Shown in pieces: positions 1 through 8,216 of a stretch of DNA of 64,000 bases (position 1 is its first letter; the number at the start of each line of letters is the position of its first letter). The position numbers and the translations under genes are program-made. The notes under the pieces are model-generated. The model saw only the letters and a program-made list of their open reading frames with translations, was not told the origin of the DNA and did no database searches. Source of the DNA: Halorubrum vacuolatum (GTDB lineage: Archaea; Halobacteriota; Halobacteria; Halobacteriales; Haloferacaceae); contig NZ_FZNQ01000008.1 in the NCBI RefSeq assembly GCF_900188065.1, forward strand, positions 79,818 through 143,817, given 5' to 3'.

Positions 1-966
1 GCGGATCGACACCCCGTCCCCTTTCTCGACGTGGCCGATCACGCGGCCGTCGGTCGCCGTCGCGAGCGCTGCCGCTTGTTCAGGATCCAACGCCGCGACG
101 AAACCGGTTCCCATGTTGAACGTCCGGTGCATCTCCTCGGCCGGAACGTTCCCGACCTCCGCGATAAATTCGAATACCGGCTGTACCTCCCACGGCTCGT
201 CGATCACGTATCGGTTTGCACCCAGCCGTTCGAGGTTGCTCCACCCGCCGCCGGTGACGTGGGCGGCCCCGCGAACGCCGTGTTCGCGCATCGGGTCGAG
301 GAGGTCGGTGTAGATCCGGGTCGGCTCCAGCAGGGCCTCCCCAAGCGTCTCATAGCCCTCGAACGGCGCGGGGTCGGTGTAGCCGCCGGCACGGGTGACC
401 GCCTCCCGGGCGAGCGTCAACCCGTTCGAGTGGATCCCCGAGGAGCGCCAGCCGACGAGCGCGTCACCGGGTCGGGACGTGCCGTCGAAGATCGCGTCCT
501 TGGCCGCGAGCCCCGCGCAGGTTCCGGCGAGATCGAGCCCGCGGACGACCTCCGGCATCACCGCGGTCTCCCCGCCGACGAGTTCGACGTCCGCCAGCTC
601 GGCACCCCGTGCGAGCCCCTCGCCGACCTGCTCGGCGAAGCGTTCGTCCGGTTCATCGACCGCCAAATAGTCGACGAACGCGACCGGGCGGACGCCCGCG
701 GCGACGAGATCGTTGACGTTCATCGCCATACAGTCGATCCCGACGGTCGAGTAATCCTCGAGCGCCTCGGCGACGAGGAGCTTCGTGCCGACGCCGTCGG
801 TCGCGAGCGCGAGATATCGGTCGCCGATATCGAGTAAGCCGGCGTAGTCGCCCTCGGCCTCGCCGACCGCTCCGATCAGCGCCGCCGTCGCCGCCTCGCT
901 CGCGTCGATATCGACGCCTGCGGCCGCGTAGGTGAGCTCCTCGTCATCGTCGTCGCCCTGTGTCAT
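1..966 (-). CDS. purM: Phosphoribosylformylglycinamidine cyclo-ligase (AIR synthetase), C-terminal end cut by window edge
   Basis: PurM makes aminoimidazole ribonucleotide from FGAM with ATP, the fifth step of purine synthesis. I read 322 residues on the minus strand from the ATG at 964-966 and it runs off the left edge. Visible family marks are DGVGTK at residues 57-62, GIDCMAMNVND just after, GGETAVMP at 131-138, and the later GIHSNG and HVTGGG segments, all typical of the AIR synthase fold. Roughly the last few residues are missing from the window. The N-terminus has an acidic run, usual in haloarchaeal proteins. purC lies near the other end of the window, so the purine genes are not clustered here. 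Confidence 0.95.
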   Translation of the reverse strand, partial: MTQGDDDDEELTYAAAGVDIDASEAATAALIGAVGEAEGDYAGLLDIGDRYLALATDGVGTKLLVAEALEDYSTVGIDCMAMNVNDLVAAGVRPVAFVDYLAVDEPDERFAEQVGEGLARGAELADVELVGGETAVMPEVVRGLDLAGTCAGLAAKDAIFDGTSRPGDALVGWRSSGIHSNGLTLAREAVTRAGGYTDPAPFEGYETLGEALLEPTRIYTDLLDPMREHGVRGAAHVTGGGWSNLERLGANRYVIDEPWEVQPVFEFIAEVGNVPAEEMHRTFNMGTGFVAALDPEQAAALATATDGRVIGHVEKGDGVSIR

Positions 967-1025
967 GTCTCACAGAGGGACGCCCGTAAGGCAAAAACGC
1001 ACCGTTCCGGGCGAGCGTCGACACC

Positions 1026-1694
1026 TCAGAAGGGGCCGCCGAAGCCGAACCCGAAGAGGAAGACGAGCGTGAACGCGATCACCGCGGAGGGGACGAAGGT
1101 CAGAGCCCAGACAGTTTTGCTCCAGCCGATCACGGTCTTCCCGTCGAGCGGGCCGTACGGGATCAGGTTGAACGCGGCGAGAAAGAGGTTGATCGCGATC
1201 CCGCGCTCGCCGATGAGCACCACGATGGGGCTCCCGATCAGGAGGCCGATGACGAACACCGGCACGAAGACGACGGTCAAAAGCAGGTTGACGACGGGGC
1301 CTGCAAGGGCGATGTGGCCGTGCTCCCGGTCGGTGAGCCGACCACGGTGGTGGACCGCACCGGGTGCGGCGAAGATGAACCCCAACAGGGCGGTCATTAC
1401 GGCGAGAAACAACATCCCGTTGTCCGCTCGAAACTCCGCGATCTGGTCGTAGTGAACCGCGACGACCTTGTGAGCGACTTCGTGTAGCAGGAAGGCGATC
1501 CCCGCCGTGACCAGGCTCACCACGAGCGGTACGACGAGGCCGGCCGCCAGCAGCCGATCGAAGCCGGCCGTCCCGCCGACGAAAAACAGCATGAATGCGA
1601 CGCCGAGCGCGACCCAGGCGATGAGGAGGTCTCGCAGTTCCGTTCCACTGAAATAGAGGCCAGCGATCCGTCGACCGCGAATCGTTTCACTCAT
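1026..1694 (-). CDS. Membrane metalloprotease, M50 (site-2 protease) family
   Basis: A 222-residue multi-span protein. The zinc site is plain: HEVAH at residues 71-75 sits in a hydrophobic helix, and the second M50 signature NLIPYGPLDG is at 176-185, where the Asp would be the third ligand. A GP-x-VN motif begins near residue 132. These are the hallmarks of intramembrane site-2-type proteases; the natural substrate cannot be read from sequence. It starts 6 bases downstream of the TraB-family gene stop on the same strand, so the two are probably co-transcribed. There is no PDZ or CBS extension, so it is a minimal M50 protein. Confidence 0.85.
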   Translation of the reverse strand: MSETIRGRRIAGLYFSGTELRDLLIAWVALGVAFMLFFVGGTAGFDRLLAAGLVVPLVVSLVTAGIAFLLHEVAHKVVAVHYDQIAEFRADNGMLFLAVMTALLGFIFAAPGAVHHRGRLTDREHGHIALAGPVVNLLLTVVFVPVFVIGLLIGSPIVVLIGERGIAINLFLAAFNLIPYGPLDGKTVIGWSKTVWALTFVPSAVIAFTLVFLFGFGFGGPF

Positions 1695-1700
1695 GATTTT

Positions 1701-3440
1701 TCAAAGCATCGTCAGCAGTCCACGGATCAGGTCCGCGCTGTTCCGTGCGCCCTGTATCATCAGTCGGGAGACCTCGTCGACGCCGCCGATCTCCGCGCCG
1801 AACATCGCCGGGATGACGTAGACGGCGAAGAGGAAGCTGGCGACCATGCTCCCGAGGTTCGTCATCGCGACCACGACGATCAGTTTGAACAAGGGGACAT
1901 CGAGCATCGCCGAGACGAGTTCGCCCGGCGGTTTCGTCTCATCGGAAAGCAGCTCGTTGAGCGTGCCGATATCGCCGACGTTCACCGTGAGGTTCCGGAG
2001 TTCGACGTAGCCGGCGAACCACCCGGGCGCCAACATGGGGTTGATCGAGGTCATCCATGCCACGGCACCCCCGACGCTCGCGGACGACCATCGGGCGCCC
2101 GCGACCTTCGCGAACGAGAACGCGAAGAAGGCGTTGATCAGGAACCACGCGCCGAAGAGGCGAAGCAGGAAGCCGTCGCGAACGCCCGCCATCGCGAGGA
2201 GGACGAAGAACGTCACGAACGCGACCAGGATGAGGTAGCCGATCGCCTTCAGCCAGGGGAATCGACGGCCGCTCTCGCGGCCGGTGAGGTCCGCGACCGG
2301 TGGAAGCGTCTCGGGGTTCGCGAGGTATCGTTCGATCCCGGCACGATGGCCCGCACCGACGACGGCGACCACGTCGTAGCCGGCGTTTGTAAGCGCGACG
2401 AGGCGGTGTGCGATGAACGCGTCCCGTTCGTCGATGAGGGCCTCGGCGCCGCCCGGGGAGAACTGCCGAAACTCCTCCATCATCATGGTGACGACGTCGG
2501 CGTCGGTGAGCTGGTCTATGTCGAGGTCCTCGATCCCGCCGTACTCGCTCGGTTCCCGGCCGCCGAAGAGACCGATCGCCCCCGCGGCCGCCAAGCCGGC
2601 GATGAGGCCGAGGCCGATCCCGAGCCCGAGGCTGCCGATCGCCCGGACGGTGAACCCGCCGAGATAGGTCGTCACGACGCCGTCGCCGACGCCCGTCGCG
2701 GCGACGGCGACGCCGCTTCCCAAGCCGAGCCCGACCGCCGCATAGAGGCGACCGTCGGGCGAGAGTCCGGCCTTCCCGATTGTGTCAACGACGAACGCGA
2801 CGATCACGGCGGTCAGGACGCCGGCGGTCACGCTCGTCAAAAGCGGCTCGGAGACCCCGAGCGAACCACCGAAGAGGCCGATCGCGGGCCCGAGAACGAT
2901 CCCGACGAACAGTCCGGCAACGATCCCGACGACCCGTGAGTCCGTGACGCCGAACGCCAACCCGCCGACCATCCGGAGCTTCTCGGTGATCGTCATTCGG
3001 GCCCAGAAGCGCTGGATGGTCGTCTGAATGTCGCGGTCGACGAGCGCGACGTCGATCCCGAGTTCTTCCGCGACGTCGATGGCGGCCTGCATGTCCGCCC
3101 CCGGCTCGATGTCGAACCGCTCGCCGAGCTGTGTCTGGACGTAGGACAACATCCAGTAGGCGAGGAACTGAAAGACCGTGTTTCCCTTCAGCAGATCGCT
3201 CGCATCGAGGTCCTCGGGGGCTTCCCCCTGCATCTGTCGATATCTCCCCTCGTCGAGTTCGACGGCGACGACGTCCGGTCGCTCGCTGGTGATCGTCGAC
3301 TCAACCTCCTCGACGGAGCGCTCGGAGACGTGTGCCGTCCCGACGACGGTCACCGTTCCGGGCTCGCGGGCCGTGGCGGCTCCATCGACGGAGGTGCCCC
3401 TCGTCGATGCACCGCCCGCGTTCCCGGACGTCTCGGTCAT
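1701..3440 (-). CDS. TraB/PrgY-family membrane protein
   Basis: A 579-residue protein. The N-terminal half carries the TraB domain with GTAHVS at residues 34-39 and ELDEGR at 61-66, and a later GAGHRAGIERYL segment that matches the conserved GxxH region of this family. Long hydrophobic stretches rich in Gly and Ala interrupt and follow the domain, giving many predicted membrane spans, which is the usual layout of archaeal TraB proteins. Bacterial and plasmid TraB/PrgY members are linked to pheromone shut-off and are thought to be metallopeptidase-like; the archaeal role is unknown. The next gene on the strand is an M50 protease, 6 bases away. The start is the ATG at 3438-3440, facing the divergent gene at 3530. 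Confidence 0.85.
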   Translation of the reverse strand: MTETSGNAGGASTRGTSVDGAATAREPGTVTVVGTAHVSERSVEEVESTITSERPDVVAVELDEGRYRQMQGEAPEDLDASDLLKGNTVFQFLAYWMLSYVQTQLGERFDIEPGADMQAAIDVAEELGIDVALVDRDIQTTIQRFWARMTITEKLRMVGGLAFGVTDSRVVGIVAGLFVGIVLGPAIGLFGGSLGVSEPLLTSVTAGVLTAVIVAFVVDTIGKAGLSPDGRLYAAVGLGLGSGVAVAATGVGDGVVTTYLGGFTVRAIGSLGLGIGLGLIAGLAAAGAIGLFGGREPSEYGGIEDLDIDQLTDADVVTMMMEEFRQFSPGGAEALIDERDAFIAHRLVALTNAGYDVVAVVGAGHRAGIERYLANPETLPPVADLTGRESGRRFPWLKAIGYLILVAFVTFFVLLAMAGVRDGFLLRLFGAWFLINAFFAFSFAKVAGARWSSASVGGAVAWMTSINPMLAPGWFAGYVELRNLTVNVGDIGTLNELLSDETKPPGELVSAMLDVPLFKLIVVVAMTNLGSMVASFLFAVYVIPAMFGAEIGGVDEVSRLMIQGARNSADLIRGLLTML

Positions 3441-3529
3441 TATCCATCCATACTGCTCGCCCGCGTTTAGGGCTTGTGAGTCCAGGCGATCGGGGACAGC
3501 TATTCATGCCGTCGTAACGATGTTTGTCT

Positions 3530-3967
3530 ATGGAACACGAAGCGGAGGTCATCGGCGTTGGGGCCGGATCCGCACCGGGTGGTGATATTCCGGCCGTCGT
3601 ACTCTCCGTTCGCGACGAATACGTCCCGATCTTCGTGAGCGGCGACCAGGCTCGCTCAATCGGTACGGTCTTGGAAGGCGAGCCCTTCGATCGGCCCCTC
3701 ACCCACGACCTGCTCGTCGAGATACTCACCGAGTTCGGGGGCGCGATCGACCGCGTTCGGATCGATGACCTCTCGGATGGCACGTTCTATGCGAAGATCG
3801 ACGCCGAGCGCTACGAGGACGGGCGTCCAGAACGGTTCGTCTTCGATGCACGTCCGTCCGACGCTCTCGCGCTCGCCGTCAGGGTCGACTGTCCGATCGT
3901 CGTCAGCGACGACGTCATCGAGGAGGCGGGCCGCCCGCCCGATTCGATCCGGTTCGGCGATGGGTGA
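3530..3967 (+). CDS. Bifunctional nuclease-domain (DUF151) protein
   Basis: A 145-residue protein that matches the BFN/DUF151 family. The family signature is ARPSDALALAVR at residues 107-118, after a predicted beta-rich core with the conserved LEGEPFDRPLTHDL region. Family members have been reported with DNase/RNase activity in plants, and a structure is known from Thermotoga, but the archaeal function is untested. I chose the ATG at 3530; a TTG two codons upstream is in frame but less likely. The gene is divergent from the TraB gene across 89 bases, which should hold both promoters. Confidence 0.85.
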   Translation: MEHEAEVIGVGAGSAPGGDIPAVVLSVRDEYVPIFVSGDQARSIGTVLEGEPFDRPLTHDLLVEILTEFGGAIDRVRIDDLSDGTFYAKIDAERYEDGRPERFVFDARPSDALALAVRVDCPIVVSDDVIEEAGRPPDSIRFGDG

Positions 3968-4062
3968 GAAGTAGACGGGAAACGGCAACCTCGGGACCGA
4001 TCCCGTCGATTCCATAGGGTGGCTTCCCGCGGTTTCAAGTCGATCGGTGCGTGGAGACGGTT

Positions 4063-4560
4063 ATGAGCGAGAGCGCAACGCTCGCGGATTCATACACGGA
4101 GATGACGGAGCTGTTGTTCCCGAACGAGACGAACAACCTCGGACGGGCGTTGGGTGGCACCGTGCTCCATTGGATGGACATCTGTGGCGCCATCGCCGGG
4201 ATGCGCTTTTCGAACCGTCAGGTGGTCACCGCGTCGATGGACCACGTCGATTTCATCGGCCCGATCGAGATGGGCGAGGTCGTCGTGATACAGGGATACG
4301 TCTTCGACACCGGTCGGACGAGCCTCGAGATCAAAGTCGACGTCCACGCGGAGGATCCTAAAGCCGACGAACGACGACGGACGACGACCTCGTATTTCAC
4401 CTTCGTCGCCCTCGATTCGGCGGGCTCTCCGACCCCCGTTCCCGAGATGGACTGTCCTACGGCCGATGAGGAGCTGCTCAGGCGGGAGGCGATCGACGGT
4501 CGTCGCGCGCAGCTCCGTGACGTGATCGAGCGATACGACGTCACCGTCCCGCGTGAGTGA
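4063..4560 (+). CDS. Acyl-CoA thioesterase, hotdog fold (BFIT/BACH-like)
   Basis: A 165-residue single-hotdog protein. The typical thioesterase pattern is seen in FPNETNNLGRALGGTVLHWMD near the N-terminus, followed by the segment with VTASMDHVDF and the GEVVVIQGYV strand. The N (or D) of NNLGRALGG is in the position used by cytosolic acyl-CoA hydrolases. The reaction is hydrolysis of acyl-CoA to the free acid and CoA in the cytoplasm; chain length preference is unknown. A GTG at 4051 would add four residues; the ATG at 4063 fits the family start better. It stands alone, followed by a long stretch without genes. Confidence 0.88.
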   Translation: MSESATLADSYTEMTELLFPNETNNLGRALGGTVLHWMDICGAIAGMRFSNRQVVTASMDHVDFIGPIEMGEVVVIQGYVFDTGRTSLEIKVDVHAEDPKADERRRTTTSYFTFVALDSAGSPTPVPEMDCPTADEELLRREAIDGRRAQLRDVIERYDVTVPRE

Positions 4561-4941
4561 TCGCCGAGTATCCTCGTCCCGCGCGAGCGACCTCCGCTCG
4601 CCCGGTGCTGTGGCCGTTCGGGACCGTTTCGGTCGAATGACTTATAATCAAATGACACGTACTCGCACGGTGCCGGGGTGCCCGTACACCGGCGATCGTT
4701 CGGGCCGTTCGGTCCGAACCGACGGTGCTGCCCGGCCCGTCGTTCGTGACCCTTCGGGGTCACGCTCCCGCCTACTTGGACGGGATCGCTCTCCCACGGC
4801 CTGCCCGGACGCTGGAGGGCACGCGGAAACCAGAGGCGACCGTTTTGCCCGGACGGTCGCCTCGAGCCGGCGTCACCCGGCCTGCCCGACGGGTGGCGCC
4901 CGCCTCTGTTTCACACGTATTTGCGTCGGAAGCCCACGACT
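4561..4941 (+). ncRNA. Gene-free stretch with a series of strong hairpins: candidate structured RNA or relic of an IS200/IS605-type end
   Basis: No convincing protein is seen here. A TATA-like ttataa lies at 4642-4647. About 50 bases further on, five stem-loops follow one another: arms 4698-4706/4711-4719 (one mismatch), 4745-4752/4757-4764 (8 perfect pairs closing a TTCG loop), 4833-4843/4853-4863 (11 perfect pairs), 4869-4879/4890-4900 (11 pairs, one G-U), and 4933-4940/4945-4952 (8 pairs around TTCA). The last hairpin, CCCACGAC-TTCA-GTCGTGGG, has the look of the right-end palindrome of IS200/IS605/IS1341 elements, and one plus-strand frame reads EAHDFSRG across it, a common tail of TnpB proteins. 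Either a free-standing RNA gene or a decayed tnpB end with its omega-RNA part is possible. Confidence 0.45.
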
Positions 4942-4952
4942 TCAGTCGTGGG
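4933..4952. repeat. IS200/IS605-like right-end hairpin
   Basis: This is a perfect palindrome with 8-bp arms and a TTCA loop, of the type found at the right end of IS200/IS605-family elements and bound by their TnpA. It overlaps the last codons of the convergent DUF123 gene, whose stop is at 4942. No intact tnpA or tnpB is nearby, so at most a remnant remains. A chance hairpin cannot be ruled out, but the exact sequence type is strongly associated with these elements. Confidence 0.5.
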
Positions 4953-5400
4953 TCGATGACCGACCCGCGGCCAGTCTATGTGTTCGCCGGACCTGCTCGG
5001 TCACCGCCGTGAGGGTCGCACCACTCGCCAGATGTGACCGACAGCCGCAGTCGGAAGCGCCAAACCCCTCCACCGGTCCGGCCGGGAGCCGCCCGGCGAC
5101 CGCGCACTCGATATCGACGCCACGGCTCTTCGTCACGTCGACGATCCGCGTGTCCGGATGTCCGAGCAGGTAATCGATGTGCCAGTGTCGAACCGCGTGT
5201 TCGCCGGCGTCGATGCGCCGATGACGGTCGACGCGTGAGAATCCGCCCGAGCCGAGTGCGCTGCCCGTGTACGCATATGCGCCGACCGGAAGGTCGACCG
5301 GTCCGAGCGCCCCGACGTCCAGAGTGATCGGCTTCGGGAGATCGATCACGAGGGTGTATGTCCCCCCGACGGGTTCCTCACGTCGGTCCCCCCGCGTCAT
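4942..5400 (-). CDS. DUF123 (GIY-YIG-related) domain protein
   Basis: A 152-residue protein. The segment starting GTYTLVIDLPKPITLDVGALG, then LPVGAYAYTGSALGSGG with RHRR, HWHIDYLL and a C-terminal SDCGCRSHL, matches DUF123, a small domain found alone or fused to endonuclease III in archaea and related to GIY-YIG nucleases. The function is not established. The ATG start overlaps the stop of the upstream DCC gene by four bases (ATGA), so the two are translationally coupled. Its 3' end overlaps an IS605-like hairpin, and the last dozen residues (Arg and Ser rich) may be an addition to the domain. Confidence 0.8.
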   Translation of the reverse strand: MTRGDRREEPVGGTYTLVIDLPKPITLDVGALGPVDLPVGAYAYTGSALGSGGFSRVDRHRRIDAGEHAVRHWHIDYLLGHPDTRIVDVTKSRGVDIECAVAGRLPAGPVEGFGASDCGCRSHLASGATLTAVTEQVRRTHRLAAGRSSTHD

Positions 5401-5831
5401 GCCATCGGTTCTGGCGGGTCGCTGGCGGCCGCACGGAGATCACCGATCAGGTCGCGGGCATCCGGGGTAAGCGCATAGGTCTCGTGGTACGCATCCGGAT
5501 CACGGCCTCGTCCCGAGAGGGTCCCGACCACGTCGGCGATCCGATCGTAGTTGTCCCGAACCAGGCCACCGACGATGCCCGGGGTGCCGGCACGCGTCGC
5601 GAGCTCCTCGGCGGCCGCCCCTCCGGCGTACACCCGTCCCTCGCGCGGATCGATGAGGACCATCGCGAACGGGCGAGCCCCGAACTGGGCGTCGAGGAAG
5701 GGACCGACCGGATCGGCCTCCCACGGGACCGCGACGACGCCCTCCAGCCGACGAAGCGCGACCGCCGCGATCGAACAGTACGGGCAGTCGCCGTCGAAGA
5801 TCAACACCGGTGAATTAGCGTCCTCCACCAT
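5397..5831 (-). CDS. DCC family thiol-disulfide oxidoreductase-like protein (DUF393)
   Basis: A 144-residue protein with the family signature FDGDCPYC at residues 12-19, giving the CxxC pair of a thioredoxin-like fold (DCC denotes the Asp-Cys-x-x-Cys core). The remaining helical half, with ATRAGTPGIVGGLVRDNYDRIADVVG, is also standard for the group. It is likely cytoplasmic and could act in thiol redox chemistry, but no substrate is known. It forms a two-gene operon with the DUF123 gene (4-base overlap). Confidence 0.85.
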   Translation of the reverse strand: MVEDANSPVLIFDGDCPYCSIAAVALRRLEGVVAVPWEADPVGPFLDAQFGARPFAMVLIDPREGRVYAGGAAAEELATRAGTPGIVGGLVRDNYDRIADVVGTLSGRGRDPDAYHETYALTPDARDLIGDLRAAASDPPEPMA

Positions 5832-5916
5832 GAACGAGCTACGTTCCGCGTCGGTTTAAGCGGTCGCTCGCTGGCTCGTGTGAGACGGGTGCAGTTCACT
5901 GACCGTTCCGTCCCGA

Positions 5917-6201
5917 TCAGTGCGAGTGACCGAGCGCTTCTTGCAGCGACTGGCCGAACCGCTCCTCGAAGAGTTCCTCCGCGGTCTCGTTCATCTCGAC
6001 GAGATCCTCGGGCACGTCACCGTGGCCGTGGTGGACGATCACGTGCGCCTGCTGTGCCATCGCCTGGAGGATCACGTCGGTGATCACGCGGGTCGACGAC
6101 TCACCCTGCTCGGTGAGCACATCGGCGAGTCCGGCGGGCAGTTCGACGGTATCCTCGTCGCCATCGGGTCCAGTCACGGTGTAGGTCTCGGTTTCTCCCA
6201 T
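5917..6201 (-). CDS. Small conserved haloarchaeal protein of unknown function
   Basis: A 94-residue acidic protein beginning with the segment ETYTVTGPDGDEDTVELP, then a helix-rich part and a His-rich middle (HVIVHHGHGD) and end (GHSH). No family I can name with confidence. The His clusters could bind metal, and the zinc ABC transporter operon begins just downstream on the same strand, but this is only suggestive. The start is the ATG at 6199-6201. Confidence 0.6.
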   Translation of the reverse strand: MGETETYTVTGPDGDEDTVELPAGLADVLTEQGESSTRVITDVILQAMAQQAHVIVHHGHGDVPEDLVEMNETAEELFEERFGQSLQEALGHSH

Positions 6202-6315
6202 GCTCCTGCCTCGAGACGCGAACGTAAGAGTCCGTGGGAATCGCGTGCGTTTGCCGGCCGGTCCGTGAGTCGCGTCGTCCCGTTCCGCTCTTTTTTCCTC
6301 AGCGGACCACCGTGC

Positions 6316-7452
6316 TCAGTGCATCGACAGCGACGTGGATCGATCGGAGGCCGCGACCGCGACGAGGTAAATCGCGATGGCGATGACGATGATCGACCCA
6401 CCCGGCGGGAGGCTCGCGCCGATGGAGACGGCAAGCCCGCCGAGGACGGCGACCTGTCCGACGAGCACCGAGAGGTACAACGTTTCCCGAAAGCTCCGGG
6501 CGACCTGTGAGGCGGCGGCGACCGGGATAACGAGCAGCCCGGCGACGAGGATGACCCCGAGGATCTGCATCGCGCCGACGACGACCGTCGCGGTCATCAC
6601 GATGAGCAGGGCGTTGTATCGGTCCACGTTCAGTCGGGCGACGTGTGCGGCGCGTTCATCGAAGGTGATGAACAGGAACTGTTTGTAGTTGTAGATCACG
6701 AGCGCGACGACGACGACCGACAACACGGCTACGAGCCGCGCGCCGGTCGCCGTGACGATCGCGAGGCTCCCGAAGAGGAAGTCCTCGATGTCGATGGCGA
6801 TGGCGACGAAATCGCGGCTCCAGCTGATCACGAGCGTTCCGACGGCGAAGCTGCCGGTGAGGACGATGGCGATCGGCACGTCGCCGTAGCTGTCGGTTCG
6901 GTCGGTGAGCCACTGCAGCCCGAGGGCGCTCGCGGCGCTCACGACCAACGCGACGAGAAGCAACGTTCCGCTCGATCCGAACAGCGCGACCGCCCCCCCA
7001 GCGAGGCCGGCACCGAGCGCGACGAACAACATCCCGAACGCGACCCCGGCGAACGCCGTATGCGCCAGCGTTTCGCCGATGAGCGCCATCTGCCGATGGA
7101 CGAGGAACGCGCCGACGACGGGGCCAACGATCCCGATCAACACCCCGGTCGCCGCCGCACGCCAGACGAACGGGTGCCGAAAGACGTTCGTTCCGAGATA
7201 GAAGTCGGCCCACGCCCCGAGCGTGAGCACGCCGGCGAACCACGACCCGGCGAGCGATCCGATCGCGCCGGGTGCCGCACGGAGCCAGTCGAGCGCGATG
7301 AACGCGAGCATTCCGACGGCGAGGGTGCCGACGAGGCCGATGCCGACCAGTTCGGCTCCCTCCCGTATCCATGGCGCCCGTCCCGATCTCGTGTCCTCGG
7401 TAGGTTCCCCGTCGAGCTGCGGGTCGGCCTCCGTGTGTCGATCCGTGCTCAT
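6316..7452 (-). CDS. znuB: Zinc/manganese-type ABC transporter permease
   Basis: A 378-residue integral membrane protein with about eight to nine hydrophobic spans, matching the ABC-3 permease family (ZnuB, MntB, TroC). The conserved part GVVGAFLVHRQMALIGETLAHTAFAG-like segment lies after the first spans, and the LLVIPVAAASQVAR segment near the C-terminus is typical. I place the start at the ATG 7450-7452, which overlaps the stop of the ATPase gene by four bases (ATGA); a longer reading frame exists upstream but lies inside the ATPase. Together with the two genes upstream it forms a complete importer for Zn2+ or Mn2+. Confidence 0.92.
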   Translation of the reverse strand: MSTDRHTEADPQLDGEPTEDTRSGRAPWIREGAELVGIGLVGTLAVGMLAFIALDWLRAAPGAIGSLAGSWFAGVLTLGAWADFYLGTNVFRHPFVWRAAATGVLIGIVGPVVGAFLVHRQMALIGETLAHTAFAGVAFGMLFVALGAGLAGGAVALFGSSGTLLLVALVVSAASALGLQWLTDRTDSYGDVPIAIVLTGSFAVGTLVISWSRDFVAIAIDIEDFLFGSLAIVTATGARLVAVLSVVVVALVIYNYKQFLFITFDERAAHVARLNVDRYNALLIVMTATVVVGAMQILGVILVAGLLVIPVAAASQVARSFRETLYLSVLVGQVAVLGGLAVSIGASLPPGGSIIVIAIAIYLVAVAASDRSTSLSMH

Positions 7453-8216
7453 GGGTGATTGTGCGCTAAGATCCCGCTCGCGCGGCCGTACGCGTCGGTC
7501 AGCGCGTCGCTTTCGAGGAACGAGACCGTATCGCCGTGGTGGTAGAGTTCGACGTTGATGCACGCGACCGTGTCGACGTGTTTCGTGAGGACGCCGATGT
7601 CGTGTTCGATCAACACGATCGTCATTCCGGCGGCGTTGAGCTCGTCGAGGAGGTTATAAAAGCGATCGCGCGAGTCGGCGTCGATCCCGACGGTCGGCTC
7701 ATCGAGCGCGAGGATATCCGCCTCGGAGGCGAGCGCCCGTGCGATGAACACGCGCTGTCGCTGTCCCCCCGAGAGCGCGCTCACGCGCCGTTCGGCGAGG
7801 TCCTCGACGCCGACGGTCTCCATCGCCTCGGCCGTGACCTCCCGATCGTGGTCAGTGAGACGGGCGTGGCCCGCGCGGGCGAACCGGCCCATGAGGACGG
7901 TCTCCCGGACCGTTACCGGCATCGCGTCGCCGCGGTCGGCCGCGCGCTGGCCGACGTAGCCGATCCGTTCGCCGGCCTCGAACTCGTGGGCGGGTTCGCC
8001 GAAGAGGGTGATCGACCCGGAATCGGGCTCACGAAGCCCCAACATGAGGTGTAAAAGCGTCGTCTTTCCGGAGCCGTTCGGGCCGATAAGCCCGAGGAAC
8101 TCGCCCTCCTCGATGCGCAGCGAGACGTCTTCGAGGGCGTTCGCGTCGCCGTAGCCGAACGTGACGTCCTCGATATCGACGATGGGAGTCACGGTTCCCT
8201 CCACCCCGTCACGCAT
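7449..8216 (-). CDS. znuC: Zinc/manganese-type ABC transporter ATP-binding protein
   Basis: A 255-residue ABC ATPase. Walker A is GPNGSGKTT at residues 45-53, the signature LSGGQRQ is at 148-154, and Walker B ILALDEP at 168-174, with the switch His in VLIEHDIG later. The partner genes identify it as the ZnuC-type subunit of a metal importer. The start chosen is the ATG at 8214-8216, which overlaps the end of znuA by 8 bases; another ATG at 8231 would add five residues. Confidence 0.93.
   Translation of the reverse strand: MRDGVEGTVTPIVDIEDVTFGYGDANALEDVSLRIEEGEFLGLIGPNGSGKTTLLHLMLGLREPDSGSITLFGEPAHEFEAGERIGYVGQRAADRGDAMPVTVRETVLMGRFARAGHARLTDHDREVTAEAMETVGVEDLAERRVSALSGGQRQRVFIARALASEADILALDEPTVGIDADSRDRFYNLLDELNAAGMTIVLIEHDIGVLTKHVDTVACINVELYHHGDTVSFLESDALTDAYGRASGILAHNHP

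Noticed and set aside
31..837. 268-residue plus-strand frame at the left edge
   Set aside because: It is the antisense shadow of purM, whose minus-strand translation has clear family motifs.
4640..4955. RNase P RNA or SRP (7S) RNA in the structured stretch
   Set aside because: The conserved RNase P strings (such as GAGGAAAGTC) and the SRP helix 8 strings are not present on either strand.
4553..5173. Plus-strand frame of 206 residues over the gene-free stretch
   Set aside because: It is Arg/Ser/Pro rich, overlaps the DUF123 gene on the other strand and crosses the hairpins; nothing conserved is seen.
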